A DNA stretch of 64,000 nucleotides from Arthrobacter nitrophenolicus (GCF_000332815.1 NZ_AOFD01000014.1:22404-86403), one strand, 5' to 3'. Counted from the first letter of the stretch, positions 25,873 through 34,829 are shown. Notes: generated by a model from the sequence alone, not told the origin. A program made the numbers and translations.

Positions 25873-27150
25873 TTACTGGTTGGCCAGGAGATTGGATGGC
25901 CACAGGATAAGTTGCGGGAAGATGGCCAGCATGACGACGGCAACCACCATGACCACGTAGAGCGGCACCGCGGCCTTCACAATCTTTTCCATCGGCAGCC
26001 CGCTGACATAGGACGCCGCGAACAGGCAGACGCCGACAGGCGGCACGACCAGTCCGACGGCAAGGGCGGCAACGAGGAAGACGACGAAGTGGATGGGATC
26101 CACACCGGAAGACACAGCCGCGGGCATGAGCACCGGTGTGCACAGCAGGATGGCTGCGACTTTGTCCATCACAGTTCCGATGATGATCAGGATCATGCCG
26201 ATCAGCAGCATGACGATGGTGGGGTCAGTACTGACGCTCAACAGCCAGCTGCTGACCTTCGCCGGCAGCCCGTCAATGGTGAAGATGTAAGAGGCGACGC
26301 CGGCGATCATGGCGATGAGCAGGATAGTGCCGGTGGTGAGGCCGGCGTCCACGATCATCTTGGGCATCTGGCGCCACTTCATGTCCCGGTAGACGTAGAT
26401 GCCGACCAACAGGCTGTAGAAGACGGCGACGGCGGCCGCCTCCGTGGGGGTGACGAGCCCGCTGAACATGCCTACCAGGATGATCACTGGGCCGCCCATG
26501 GCAGGGATTCCCTCGAGGACGATCCTAAGGCCCTTCTTGAAAGGCGTCCTTGAGACCTCGCCGTAACCGTGACGTGCTGACAGGAAGAAGTTCACAAGCA
26601 TCAGGACGATGATCAGGACAACGGACGGGCCAAATCCTCCTGCCAGGGCGGCGCCTACCGAGACGTTCGCTGTGGAAGCGGCGATGATCATAAGGATGCT
26701 CGGCGGTATCAGTGAGGACAGGGTGGCCGTGACCATGGTCATCGCTGCCGCGTAAGGCCTCGGGTATTTATGGTCAGTCATGGCTTTGATCTCGATCTTG
26801 CCAAGGCTGACGATGTCGGCGACTGAGGAACCGGAGATGCCGCCGAAGACCGCGCTCGATGCGATGTTCACCTGGCCAAGGCCGCCACGGAAGCGGCCGA
26901 AGATGACTTCGGCGCCACGGAAGATGCGATCCGAAATACCCCCTCCGGACATGAGGTTGCCGGCCAGGACGAACAAGGGGACAGCAACCAGCAGGAAGCT
27001 GTTCATGGAGCTCATCATGGACTGCGGCAACAGTTCGAGGGGAATATCGAAGATCAGCAGCGTGGCGATGACGCCGATGCCGAGTGAGACTGAGAGCGGA
27101 ACGCCCAGCAGCAGCAGGAGGAGGAAAATCCCCAGCAGGGTCAGGCTCAT
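25873..27150 (-). CDS. dctM: TRAP transporter large permease (DctM)
   Basis: A 425-aa inner-membrane protein with about a dozen hydrophobic helices. It is the sodium-coupled permease subunit of a tripartite ATP-independent periplasmic transporter. Family landmarks are LFVLAGNLMSGGGISDRIF, FGGISGSSVADIVSLG, ALIPPS-like SLIPPSILMIIAA, GLVTPTEAAAVAVFYSLLVG and VGLVVPPVGVCLFAASYV. Its start overlaps the dctQ stop by 4 bp (ATGA). TRAP systems carry C4 to C6 carboxylates and sugar acids; the neighbouring oxidoreductases and LacI regulator point to a sugar acid. Confidence 0.94.
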   Translation of the reverse strand: MSLTLLGIFLLLLLLGVPLSVSLGIGVIATLLIFDIPLELLPQSMMSSMNSFLLVAVPLFVLAGNLMSGGGISDRIFRGAEVIFGRFRGGLGQVNIASSAVFGGISGSSVADIVSLGKIEIKAMTDHKYPRPYAAAMTMVTATLSSLIPPSILMIIAASTANVSVGAALAGGFGPSVVLIIVLMLVNFFLSARHGYGEVSRTPFKKGLRIVLEGIPAMGGPVIILVGMFSGLVTPTEAAAVAVFYSLLVGIYVYRDMKWRQMPKMIVDAGLTTGTILLIAMIAGVASYIFTIDGLPAKVSSWLLSVSTDPTIVMLLIGMILIIIGTVMDKVAAILLCTPVLMPAAVSSGVDPIHFVVFLVAALAVGLVVPPVGVCLFAASYVSGLPMEKIVKAAVPLYVVMVVAVVMLAIFPQLILWPSNLLANQ

Positions 27151-27761
27151 GATGCGATCATCTCTCCTTTGAGGATCCTCTTACGCATATACGGGGAGAA
27201 GTAGACGGTCGTGATGTGGGCGACGATGGCGAGTGCCGCGCTGATCACAAGGGGCAGGGTTACCAGGAACATCTTGAGTCCCAGGGCAGGACTGGACTCT
27301 CCAGCGGAGTATTGCTGCAGCATCAGTTCCCACGTCTTGTAGATCAGGACACTGAAGAAGACGGTCCCGCAGACGGCGTAGAGATGCATGCTGACCTTTT
27401 TAAGCCAGGCTGGTCCCCACGCCACAACGAAGTTCACCCGCGGGTGCACGGCAGCCCGGAAGCCTGCTGCCATCCCCAGGAAGGTGGTGTCCATGAACAG
27501 GAAACGGGTCAGTTCCTCGGTCCACGACAGCGAGGCTCCCATCTGCCGGCTGACCATTTGGGCAGCAAGGCTGAGCAGCATCGCGCAGATGCCGACGAAG
27601 AGGAGAGCATCCACGGCCTTCCAGATCAGACCATGAGGTTCCGAGACGTCGCTGACCGGAACCACCTGGATGCTATCTTCGGCCGCCTGGTGTTCGGCCC
27701 CCCGGACTGGGGTGGTCCCATCATCATGCACTGAACTTGTCTCCTGCACTGGACCCGTCAT
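27147..27761 (-). CDS. dctQ: TRAP transporter small permease (DctQ)
   Basis: A 204-aa small membrane subunit. After a hydrophilic N-terminal tail of about 50 residues there are four hydrophobic helices, with the conserved ELTRFLFMDTTFLGMAAGFR and HPRVNFVVAWGPAWLKK segments typical of DctQ. The start at 27761 (MTGPVQETSS) lies 1 nt after the dctP stop, and the ribosome site is weak, so translation probably depends on re-initiation from dctP. Longer upstream reading overlaps dctP and is unlikely. Confidence 0.9.
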   Translation of the reverse strand: MTGPVQETSSVHDDGTTPVRGAEHQAAEDSIQVVPVSDVSEPHGLIWKAVDALLFVGICAMLLSLAAQMVSRQMGASLSWTEELTRFLFMDTTFLGMAAGFRAAVHPRVNFVVAWGPAWLKKVSMHLYAVCGTVFFSVLIYKTWELMLQQYSAGESSPALGLKMFLVTLPLVISAALAIVAHITTVYFSPYMRKRILKGEMIAS

Positions 27762-27762
27762 C

Positions 27763-28785
27763 TTAACGTCCGAGGAATTCGAGGCTTGACTGGACGAATT
27801 CCTTGCCAACCTTGCCCTCAAGCTCGGGGTAAACCTTCTGTGCCGCCGCCTGGAACTCTTCCCGTGCTTCGGGCGTCAGCTCGTTGATCTTCACGCCTTC
27901 GCCCTTCAGCTTGTCGAGGGTCTTGGTGGCTTCGTCGTTGTCGTACTTTGTCTTGAAATCAGCGGTCTCGTCTGCAGCTTCCTGCAGGACCTTCCGGGTG
28001 TCCTCATCGAAGGAGTCCCACTTTTTCTTGCTGAACCCGAGGACGAGCCCGTCGGAGATGTGGCCCGTCAAGGAGAGGTAGTCCTGGACTTCGAAGAACT
28101 TGTTGTTGACTGGTACTTCCAGAGGGTTTTCCTGGCCGTCGATAGTGCCGAGCTGCAGGGCGGTGTAAACCTCTTTGAAGTCCATCGGCGTCGGGTTGGC
28201 GCCCAGTGAGCCAAAGAACTTAACCCAGAGGTCATTCTGCGGTACGCGGAGCTTCAGGTCCTTGAAGTCCTCGGGCTGGGTGATGGGGCGCATCGAGTTG
28301 GTGGTGTGCCGGGGGGTACGGGTCAGCATGGACACGCCCTTGATGCCCAGCTTGTCCAGTGAGCCCAGCAGTTCCTTGCCCGGCTCGCCTTCAAAGTACT
28401 TGGTGACCTCCTCCGAGTCCTTGAAGAGATAGGGAAGGCTGACGGCGTTCATCTTCGGCTCGAAGGACGCGTACACCGAGGTCGACATGATGGTGGAGTC
28501 CAGCGTGCCGTTTCCAAGCAGGTTGACGGCGGCGTTCTGGTCTCCGCCGAAGAGGGTGCCGTCGGGGAACGTCTCGACCTTGACCTTGCCGTCGCTCAGC
28601 TCGGCAACCTTGTCGGCGAAGTGCTTTGCGCTCACGCCCATGGAAGAGGTTGCTGGGTCGCCGATGCCGAGGCGGATCGTGGTGCTGGCCGCGCCGGCAC
28701 CCGGGGCCCCGCCGCAACCGGTGAGGGCAGTAGTAACGGTGAGTGCAACGGCCGCAGCTGCGGCGGCCAGGATGCGCTTTGGCAT
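27763..28785 (-). CDS. dctP: TRAP transporter solute-binding lipoprotein (DctP)
   Basis: A 340-aa extracytoplasmic substrate-binding protein. It has a lipoprotein signal peptide with lipobox LTGC (C24), fitting membrane anchoring in a Gram-positive cell. DctP-family signatures are FPDGTLFGGDQNAAVNLLGN and DLKLRVPQNDLWVKFFGSLG, the latter with the Arg that salt-bridges the ligand carboxylate. PTPMDFKEVYTALQLGTIDGQENP follows. AAGGAGAATCAG precedes the ATG. It is the first gene of the dctPQM-reductase unit, and a LacI-type operator lies about 210 bp upstream. The ligand is most likely a sugar acid. Confidence 0.94.
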   Translation of the reverse strand: MPKRILAAAAAAVALTVTTALTGCGGAPGAGAASTTIRLGIGDPATSSMGVSAKHFADKVAELSDGKVKVETFPDGTLFGGDQNAAVNLLGNGTLDSTIMSTSVYASFEPKMNAVSLPYLFKDSEEVTKYFEGEPGKELLGSLDKLGIKGVSMLTRTPRHTTNSMRPITQPEDFKDLKLRVPQNDLWVKFFGSLGANPTPMDFKEVYTALQLGTIDGQENPLEVPVNNKFFEVQDYLSLTGHISDGLVLGFSKKKWDSFDEDTRKVLQEAADETADFKTKYDNDEATKTLDKLKGEGVKINELTPEAREEFQAAAQKVYPELEGKVGKEFVQSSLEFLGR

Positions 28786-28994
28786 CTGATTCTCCTTTGA
28801 ATACTTGCTGGTTCCTGACCTAGGGGGACAGGGTACTGATGCTTTGACGGCGGTAATTGCGGCGTACTGGGCTGTGCAGATATGGCCGAGAACTGCTCTT
28901 GCTGCTCTCTCGTCCCGCGTGCCCAGCGCCTTCCAGATAGAAGTCAGGCGTGCAGGTGCACGCTTGCAGACCAGGATGGAAGATCGTGGTACCA

Positions 28995-29009
28995 GTGGAA
29001 CCGGTACAC
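28995..29009. promoter_or_regulatory. LacI-type operator upstream of TRAP operon
   Basis: GTGGAACCGGTACAC, with central palindrome ACCGGT, is the exact reverse complement of the 15-mer at 30181-30195, and four to five flanking bases also match. It lies in the 281-bp interval between dctP and the lacI stop, 210 bp before dctP. The shared sequence strongly suggests one regulator for both promoters. Confidence 0.75.
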
Positions 29010-29066
29010 TTTTTTACCATAGGCCCGGCGCTGCTGTAAACCATTCAGGAGCGGATGCCCGTTTGG

Positions 29067-30095
29067 TTACTTCGATAACTGCAGCCGGGCAACGCTGGAC
29101 CGCTCAACCAGTTCGGCGGCTACGCGGATGACGTTGCGTTTTTCCGACGTCTTGCCCTGCGTGTTGGACAACGCGAGCTGCACGGAATGACGGGCGAGCA
29201 GATCTATGGGCTGTTTGACGATCGTCAGGGCCGGGGTCATGAGTTCGGTCCAGGGTGAATCTTCGAAGACGATGACGGACAGCCTCCCGGGAATGTCGAT
29301 CCCGGCATGGGAAAGGCGCCGCAGAACTTCGGTTACCTGGGCAGTGTTTGCCACCACCAAAGCGGTGGGCGGCTCTTCGATATTGAGCAGCGCCGACGCG
29401 GCGTCTCCCCCGGCAGGGCCGCGGAACGCGGCATGCCGTATCAGGAGCTCATCCGGCTCCAAGCCGGCCGTCTCCAGGGCTTGCCGATAGCCGGCAATCC
29501 GGTCCCTTCCGGTAGTGGAGGAAGCCGGCCCGGAGATGATTCCGATGCGCCGGTGGCCGTGGGCTGCAAGAAGGGCCGTTGCAGCCCGGGCGGATTCGAA
29601 GTTATCGATGCTGACAACGTCAACCTCGGGAAGCGAAGGAATTGACCGGTCGACAAAGACCACCTCAGTTCCCAGATCCTGGAGCTGCTTCCAGGTGGCA
29701 AGGTTGTTGCCGGTCGGGGTCGCAATAATCCCACTGACCCTGCGTTCGATTAATGTCGCCAGACGTTCTGACTCCAGCTGGTCATCCTCCTGCGTGGTCA
29801 TCAGCAGCACCTGGATTCCGCGGGAGTGCGCCTCCTGCACCACCCGGTCGGCGAGCCGGGCAAAAAAGGGGTTGGAGACATCGGCGAGCAGCAGCCCCAG
29901 CGTTGTGGGCGGGCCGTACTTGAGCTCCCTGGCTGCCGTGCGGGGGTGATAACCAAGGTTCTTCATCACCTCGTTTACTCTCCCGCGCGTGGCCGCGGCG
30001 ACCGGGCCCGAACCCGGATTCAGCACCCGGGAGACGACCGCAACGGACACCCCGGCCGCCTGGGCAACATCGCGGATGGTCGGTTGTTTCTGCAC
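29067..30095 (-). CDS. LacI-family transcriptional regulator
   Basis: A 342-aa repressor-type regulator. The N-terminal helix-turn-helix reads PTIRDVAQAAGVSVAVVSRV with the hinge YHPRTAARELK. The periplasmic-binding-protein-like core follows (TTLGLLLADVSNPFFARLAD, RRVSGIIATPTGNN, FVDRSIPSL, GHRRIGIISGPASSTTGRDR). The GTG start follows AGGAG. It stands between the TRAP unit and the SAF-oxidoreductase unit, and identical LacI-type operators lie before each, so it probably coordinates import and catabolism of one sugar acid. The inducer is unknown. Confidence 0.93.
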   Translation of the reverse strand: MQKQPTIRDVAQAAGVSVAVVSRVLNPGSGPVAAATRGRVNEVMKNLGYHPRTAARELKYGPPTTLGLLLADVSNPFFARLADRVVQEAHSRGIQVLLMTTQEDDQLESERLATLIERRVSGIIATPTGNNLATWKQLQDLGTEVVFVDRSIPSLPEVDVVSIDNFESARAATALLAAHGHRRIGIISGPASSTTGRDRIAGYRQALETAGLEPDELLIRHAAFRGPAGGDAASALLNIEEPPTALVVANTAQVTEVLRRLSHAGIDIPGRLSVIVFEDSPWTELMTPALTIVKQPIDLLARHSVQLALSNTQGKTSEKRNVIRVAAELVERSSVARLQLSK

Positions 30096-30180
30096 GCCTA
30101 CTCCTTGCCTGGCACTTCCTGGACACCTGGAACCTTTTCAGCCTAGGGCTTGACGGTGAGCCCGCGCCTGTGACATAAAA

Positions 30181-30195
30181 GTGTACCGGTTCCAC
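30181..30195. promoter_or_regulatory. LacI-type operator between lacI and SAF-oxidoreductase
   Basis: GTGTACCGGTTCCAC, the inverted twin of the site at 28995-29009, sits 86 bp from the lacI start and 156 bp from the divergent oxidoreductase start. It could control both genes. Confidence 0.75.
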
Positions 30196-30350
30196 TTATT
30201 TTACCTTAGTTCGGTCCCGCTTAGTTCTGCAGCCCATTACCCAATGGCGGCGAGGCGCAAGGTGAAAAGCAGAGCCCCCACAGCTGCGGTTGATCACAGA
30301 CCAGCCCGCATCCCTTCCGGAACAGCGCCGTATCCCTTGAAAGGCAACCC

Positions 30351-31706
30351 ATGAACCTGCACCACCTCCTGACCCAGCGCGAAGCCGACGGAGAGCCCAT
30401 CCGGGTCGGCCTGATCGGCGCCGGACGCTACGGGACGATGTACCTGGCCCAGGCAAACAACATTCCGGGTATCCACGTCGTCGCCATCGCCGACATCAAC
30501 GTCAAGCGCGCCGAAGGTGCTTTCGAACTCGTTGGATGGCCCAAAGACCAGATCGCCCCGGACATCGCAACCGCCCTCAGGGACCGCTCAACCGCGATTG
30601 TGGCCAACGCCGACGAGCTTTTCGACGTCGACATCGACATCATCGTCGAAGCCACCGGTAACCCCATCGTTGGCGTCAAGCACGCGCTGCGCGCCATCGA
30701 CACGAAAAAGCACATCATCATGGTCACCGTCGAAGCCGACGCCCTGGCAGGGCCCGCACTTGCCAAGCGGGCAGAAGCAGCCGGCGTTGTCTACTCAATG
30801 GCATACGGCGACCAGCCGGCGCTCATCATGGAACTCGTCGACTGGGCCCGCACCAGCGGATTCGACGTCGTCTGCGCCGGCAAGGGCGCCAAATTCCTCG
30901 AGCACTACCACGAGATGAACCCCGACAACGTCTGGGAAAACTGGGAATTCTCCAAGGAACTCACCGACTCCGGGCAGCTGAACCCCAACATGCACACCTC
31001 CTTCCGCGACGGCACCAAGGCCGCCATCGAAATGGCCGCCGTCGCCAACGCGGCAGGACTGGTGCCCTCTGACACCGGCCTGACGTTCACACCAGGAGAC
31101 GTTGAGGAAATTGCCACAATCTGCCGCCCCGCCGACGTCGGAGGAGCCCTCGCGCACGAAGGGACCGTCGACGTCATGTCCAGCGTCAACCGCGACGGCA
31201 CCTGGATCCCCCACAACACCCAGGAAGGCGTCTTCGTCGTCGTGAAGGCAACGAACGCCTACGTCTCCGGCTGCTTCAACGAATACCCCTGGCACCCGGA
31301 CCCCACCGGCCAGTACGCCGCCCTGTACCGCCCCTACCACTATGTCGGCCTGGAACTGAACGTATCAATAGCCAACGCCGTCCTCCGCGGGATCCCCACG
31401 GGTTCGCCCACCGGCTTCTTCGGCGACGTTGTCGCCACCGCCAAGAAAGACCTCAAAGCCGGTGAATTCCTTGACGGCGAAGGCGGATACACCGTCTGGG
31501 GCCAACTCGTTTCCGCGAAGCACTCCGTCACCACCGGCGCCCTGCCGGTTGCGCTGGCCCACCACGTGGAACTTCGCAATGACGTACCCAAGGGCGGCAT
31601 CGTCCGCTGGGAAGACGTCATCATGGACGACTCGCTCGCCCAGGCCCTCGAACTGCGTCGCGAAACCGAGGCCCTTGCCCTCGAGGAAAACCTCGCCCGC
31701 AGCTAA
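30351..31706 (+). CDS. NAD(P)-binding oxidoreductase with SAF domain
   Basis: A 451-aa protein. The N-terminal Rossmann domain has IRVGLIGAGRYGTMYLAQ (about residues 17-35), resembling homoserine dehydrogenase/Gfo-Idh folds, with DIIVEATGNPIVGVKHALRA and the central AYGDQPALIMELVDWARTSG. A C-terminal SAF-type region (AKKDLKAGEFLDGEGGYTVW) is the kind found in sugar-acid dehydratases and FlgA-like proteins. Such proteins are often mislabelled as flagellar. It is the first gene of an operon with an ABM protein and gluconokinase, behind a LacI operator shared with the TRAP genes. It probably acts on the imported acid; the reaction is unassigned. Confidence 0.82.
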   Translation: MNLHHLLTQREADGEPIRVGLIGAGRYGTMYLAQANNIPGIHVVAIADINVKRAEGAFELVGWPKDQIAPDIATALRDRSTAIVANADELFDVDIDIIVEATGNPIVGVKHALRAIDTKKHIIMVTVEADALAGPALAKRAEAAGVVYSMAYGDQPALIMELVDWARTSGFDVVCAGKGAKFLEHYHEMNPDNVWENWEFSKELTDSGQLNPNMHTSFRDGTKAAIEMAAVANAAGLVPSDTGLTFTPGDVEEIATICRPADVGGALAHEGTVDVMSSVNRDGTWIPHNTQEGVFVVVKATNAYVSGCFNEYPWHPDPTGQYAALYRPYHYVGLELNVSIANAVLRGIPTGSPTGFFGDVVATAKKDLKAGEFLDGEGGYTVWGQLVSAKHSVTTGALPVALAHHVELRNDVPKGGIVRWEDVIMDDSLAQALELRRETEALALEENLARS

Positions 31707-31820
31707 GTCCGAAACACTCTGCAGACGTTCGGCGCGGACCCACGGACTTCAGCCGCCGGTCCGCGCCGCGTCCGCAAGCACCCTCCCGCGCCCACACCCT
31801 CCTACTAGGAGACACCTCAT

Positions 31821-32132
31821 ATGACCATCGTCGTCACCGCTGCTTTCAGCCCGAAGGAAGGCGCCTTCGACCAGGTCGTCGCCGCCCTCTCTCCAGCAAT
31901 CAGTGAAGTGCACCAGGAACCCGGCTGCCTGCTCTATGCGATACACGAAGCCCCAAACAACCAGATATTCATGATCGAAAAATGGGAATCAGCTGAGCTG
32001 CTCGACGCCCACGGCCAAGGTGAACCGGTCAAACGCCTGAACGCCTCCCTCGAAGGCCTGCTGGAAAAACCCGTCGTCGTGACCAGGCTCGTGCCAATCC
32101 CCGCAGGAACAGCACAACAAGGAGCGCTGTAG
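31821..32132 (+). CDS. ABM/YgiN-type putative monooxygenase
   Basis: A 103-aa ferredoxin-like alpha-beta-barrel protein. It starts MTIVVTAAFSPKEGAFDQV and contains EVHQEPGCLLYAIHEAPNN and FMIEKWESAELLDAHGQGEP, the standard layout of antibiotic-biosynthesis-monooxygenase domains, which are dimeric and often quinol or small-molecule oxygenases or isomerases. The stop codon overlaps the gluconokinase start by one base, so it is co-translated. In sugar-acid operons such proteins can be mutarotase- or isomerase-like; no function can be assigned here. Confidence 0.82.
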   Translation: MTIVVTAAFSPKEGAFDQVVAALSPAISEVHQEPGCLLYAIHEAPNNQIFMIEKWESAELLDAHGQGEPVKRLNASLEGLLEKPVVVTRLVPIPAGTAQQGAL

Positions 32133-32668
32133 TGAATAGCCCTATTGTTGTCATGGGCGTGTCGGGCGCGGGCAAGACTGAGGTAGGCACTGCCCTGGCA
32201 GCCCGGCTCGGGGCAACCTTCAAGGACGCTGACGACCTGCACCCCTTGCCGAACGTTCAAAAGATGGCAGCCGGCGTACCGCTCACCGATGAAGACAGAT
32301 GGCCGTGGCTTCGCCTGGTCGGCGCAGAACTCGCGGGCGAACACGCTAACGGGATCGTGGTTGCCTGTTCGGCCCTCAAACGCGCCTACCGTGACGCTAT
32401 CCGCGCAGCCGCCCCTTCCACCAGGTTCATCCTGTTAAAGGTCGAGCCTTCGGTATTGCAGCAGCGGTTGGTCCAGCGTCCAGGACACTTCATGCCTGCA
32501 TCCCTTCTCACCTCACAGCTGGAGACACTTGAGGCCCTGGAAACGGCCGAAGCCGGAATGACCTTGATATCCGAAGGCGGCATTGAAGCGGTCACCGATC
32601 AGATTCTCGCAAATCTCCGCCGAGGACATCTCGCAGTAAAGGCCGGTATCAATCAGAACGGAACATAA
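32132..32668 (+). CDS. gntK: Gluconokinase
   Basis: Phosphorylates D-gluconate to 6-phosphogluconate with ATP. The 178-aa protein has the Walker A motif MGVSGAGKTEVGTALAARLG at residues 8-27, the family DADDLHPLPNVQKMAAGVPL and DEDRWPWLRLV substrate motifs, and CSALKRAYRDAIR. The GTG start overlaps the previous stop (TAGTG) and follows AAGGAG. Length is normal. It would complete an L-idonate to 6-phosphogluconate route with the IdnO- and IdnD-like genes near 23-25 kb, and may also phosphorylate the product of its own operon. Confidence 0.93.
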   Translation: MNSPIVVMGVSGAGKTEVGTALAARLGATFKDADDLHPLPNVQKMAAGVPLTDEDRWPWLRLVGAELAGEHANGIVVACSALKRAYRDAIRAAAPSTRFILLKVEPSVLQQRLVQRPGHFMPASLLTSQLETLEALETAEAGMTLISEGGIEAVTDQILANLRRGHLAVKAGINQNGT

Positions 32669-32797
32669 GACCGTTCCTTCCACGCCAAGGGCCTTGCGCC
32701 AAAAGACAAGAGCGGAGCCGGGCCGCTACACCACACTGAGGGGTAACCCGCTACGCCGCCCGGCTGGCGTCCTTGCCTACTCGAAGTGGAGTAACCC

Positions 32798-34207
32798 TTG
32801 GAAACCTACGATGCGCTCCTCGAATCCATCACGCCCACGTCCGGACAAACCCGGACCATCCTGAACCCTGCCACGGGCGAAGCCGTGGGCGAGGCCCCCA
32901 TCCATGACCTCGAATTCCTGGAGCACGCCGTCGCCACCGCCGTCGAAACCCAGCCCGCCTGGGCGGCGCTGGGCCACGAGGCAAGGTCCGCCGCGCTCCT
33001 GAAAGCCGCCGACGCCGTCGAACGCTCCGCCGAGGAACTCGCCCAGCTGCTCTCCCGCGAACAGGGCAAACCCCTCAACGGACCCAACGCCCGCTTTGAA
33101 GTGGGCGCCTGCGTGGCCTGGCTCCGCGCCACCGCCGGCCTGCCGCTGGAACCGGAAACGATCGTGGACGACGGCCAGACCCGCGCCGAACTGCACTACA
33201 AGCCCATCGGCGTCGTCGCCGCCATCGGCCCCTGGAACTGGCCCATGATGATCGCCATCTGGCAGATCGCCCCTGCCCTGCGCATGGGCAACACCGTCGT
33301 CGTCAAACCCTCCGGCAACACCCCGCTCTCCGTCCTGGCCCTGGTCAAGGTCCTCAACGAGGAACTACCCGAAGGCATCCTCACCACAGTCTCCTGCGGC
33401 CGCGACGTCGGAGCCCGCCTCACCGACCACCCCGCGATCGGCAAAATCATGTTCACCGGCTCCACCGCCGCCGGCCGCGCCATCATCAAATCCTCCGCCG
33501 ACACCGTCAAACGCCTCACCCTCGAACTCGGCGGCAACGACGCCGGCATCGTCCTGCCCGACGCCGACCCCAAAACCATCGCCGAAGACATCTTCTGGGG
33601 CGCCTTCCTCAACACCGGCCAGACCTGCGCCGCCCTCAAACGCCTCTACGTCCACGACGACATCTACGACGCCGTCTGCGACGAACTCACCACCGTCGCC
33701 AAAGCCATGCCCATGGGCAACGGCCTGGACGAAACCAACGTCCTGGGCCCACTGCAGAACAAAGCCCAATACGACGTCGTCGCCAACCTCGTCCAGGCAG
33801 CCAAAGACTCCGGCGCCCGCATCCTCCTCGGCGGCAACCCGGACCCCGACCAGCCCGGCTACTTCTACCCCACCACCCTGGTCGCCGACATCGACAACAA
33901 CAACCCGCTCGTCGCCGAAGAACAGTTCGGGCCGGCCCTGCCGATCATCCGCTACAGCACCATCGACGAAGCAGTGGAAAAAGCCAACGCCCTCGACGTC
34001 GGCCTCGGCGCCTCCGTCTGGTCCTCCAACCCCGCCGCCGCCCGCGACGTCGCCACCCGCATCCAGGCCGGCACCGTCTGGATAAACCGGCACGGCGCCG
34101 TGGACCCCCGCATCCCGTTCGGCGGAGCCAAACAATCCGGCTACGGCCTCGAATTCGGCGTCGAAGGCCTCAAGCACCTCGGCGTCCCCCAGGTGATCAA
34201 CGGCTAG
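32798..34207 (+). CDS. Aldehyde dehydrogenase family protein
   Basis: A 469-aa NAD(P)-dependent aldehyde dehydrogenase with GVVAAIGPWNWPMMIAIWQI, LELGGNDAGIVLPDADP (general-base Glu) and NTGQTCAALKRLYV (catalytic Cys), ending with the usual IPFGGAKQSGYGLEFG. The start is TTG: an in-frame stop (TAA 32792-32794) immediately precedes it and GGAG lies upstream, leaving no alternative. It follows gluconokinase by 129 nt and is closed by a strong terminator, so it may be a separate transcript. Codon use is extremely C-ending, like hpaE and the dehydrogenase at 15276. Substrate not determined. Confidence 0.9.
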   Translation: METYDALLESITPTSGQTRTILNPATGEAVGEAPIHDLEFLEHAVATAVETQPAWAALGHEARSAALLKAADAVERSAEELAQLLSREQGKPLNGPNARFEVGACVAWLRATAGLPLEPETIVDDGQTRAELHYKPIGVVAAIGPWNWPMMIAIWQIAPALRMGNTVVVKPSGNTPLSVLALVKVLNEELPEGILTTVSCGRDVGARLTDHPAIGKIMFTGSTAAGRAIIKSSADTVKRLTLELGGNDAGIVLPDADPKTIAEDIFWGAFLNTGQTCAALKRLYVHDDIYDAVCDELTTVAKAMPMGNGLDETNVLGPLQNKAQYDVVANLVQAAKDSGARILLGGNPDPDQPGYFYPTTLVADIDNNNPLVAEEQFGPALPIIRYSTIDEAVEKANALDVGLGASVWSSNPAAARDVATRIQAGTVWINRHGAVDPRIPFGGAKQSGYGLEFGVEGLKHLGVPQVING

Positions 34208-34222
34208 GAAAGCGTTGGAGAC

Positions 34223-34266
34223 GGGAGCCCCGCATGCCGGCCGGTGTGCGGGGCTCCCGGGCTTTT
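34223..34266 (+). terminator. Intrinsic terminator after aldehyde dehydrogenase
   Basis: A perfect 12-bp stem (34223-34234 with 34247-34258), a 12-nt loop, then GGGCTTTT. It starts 15 bp past the stop codon and is a well-formed Rho-independent terminator. Confidence 0.85.
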
Positions 34267-34277
34267 GGGGGCTGCCG

Positions 34278-34676
34278 CTACCCCATGGCCGGGGCGGTGG
34301 AGGTGCGGCCGGCCAACTGCCGGCGGGCCCAGCGGGCCAGCTTCTTGCCCTTGCCCTTCCACCAGTTGTCCTCGTCCTTGTCATGGTGCAGCCGGAAGAT
34401 GATGGCAACCAGGACGAACATGCCCATGACCACGTCAACCCAGGACGCCACCACCAGGGCGATCAGCACAGTGAGTCCGTTGGCGATGATGGACGGGACG
34501 GCCAGTGTCCGGAACACGGTGCTGGCCACGTACCTCCGGTGCGACCGCGGAACGGACAAGGCACGCACCATGTCGAAGCACACGCAGACCACCACGATGG
34601 TCTGCCCGATGGCCAGCAGGATCTGGCCGGGAACCGAGCCGCTGAACGCGGCCACGGACTCCATCCCCGGGCTCAT
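34278..34676 (-). CDS. Small membrane protein of unknown function
   Basis: A 132-aa protein with three hydrophobic stretches: QILLAIGQTIVVVCVCFDMV (about residues 18-37), VFRTLAVPSIIANGLTVLIA, and VVASWVDVVMGMFVLVAIIF. A strongly basic C-terminal tail follows, with DNWWKGKGKKLARWARRQL. This predicts an inner-membrane protein with the tail in the cytoplasm. No family is recognised. It is tail to tail with the aldehyde dehydrogenase, and the terminator hairpin near 34707-34772 separates it from hspR, so it has its own promoter. Confidence 0.7.
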   Translation of the reverse strand: MSPGMESVAAFSGSVPGQILLAIGQTIVVVCVCFDMVRALSVPRSHRRYVASTVFRTLAVPSIIANGLTVLIALVVASWVDVVMGMFVLVAIIFRLHHDKDEDNWWKGKGKKLARWARRQLAGRTSTAPAMG

Positions 34677-34706
34677 GGCCGGGCCTTATGCTGAGAACCA
34701 CACATC

Positions 34707-34772
34707 AAAAACCCCCAGAAACTGATGGAACCACCGCTGATCCAGCGGTGGTTCCATTGAAGTTTCCGGGGG
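34707..34772 (-). terminator. Strong terminator of the dnaK-grpE-dnaJ-hspR operon
   Basis: On the minus strand a perfect 15-bp inner stem (34725-34739 with 34743-34757, 3-nt loop) is extended by an outer 12-bp arm (34712-34723 with 34761-34772, one mismatch). It is followed by five T residues. It lies 58 bp after the hspR stop and is the strongest terminator in the window. Confidence 0.9.
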
Positions 34773-34829
34773 CGGACGGGGCACGAGTAGTGGGTACTCG
34801 AATTTCCCGGGCCGCCTGAAGCCAGGTAC

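Noticed and set aside
30351..31706. Annotation as a flagellar P-ring protein (FlgA-like)
   Set aside because: The SAF region alone invites this label, but the N-terminal Rossmann domain and the sugar-acid operon context do not fit flagella.
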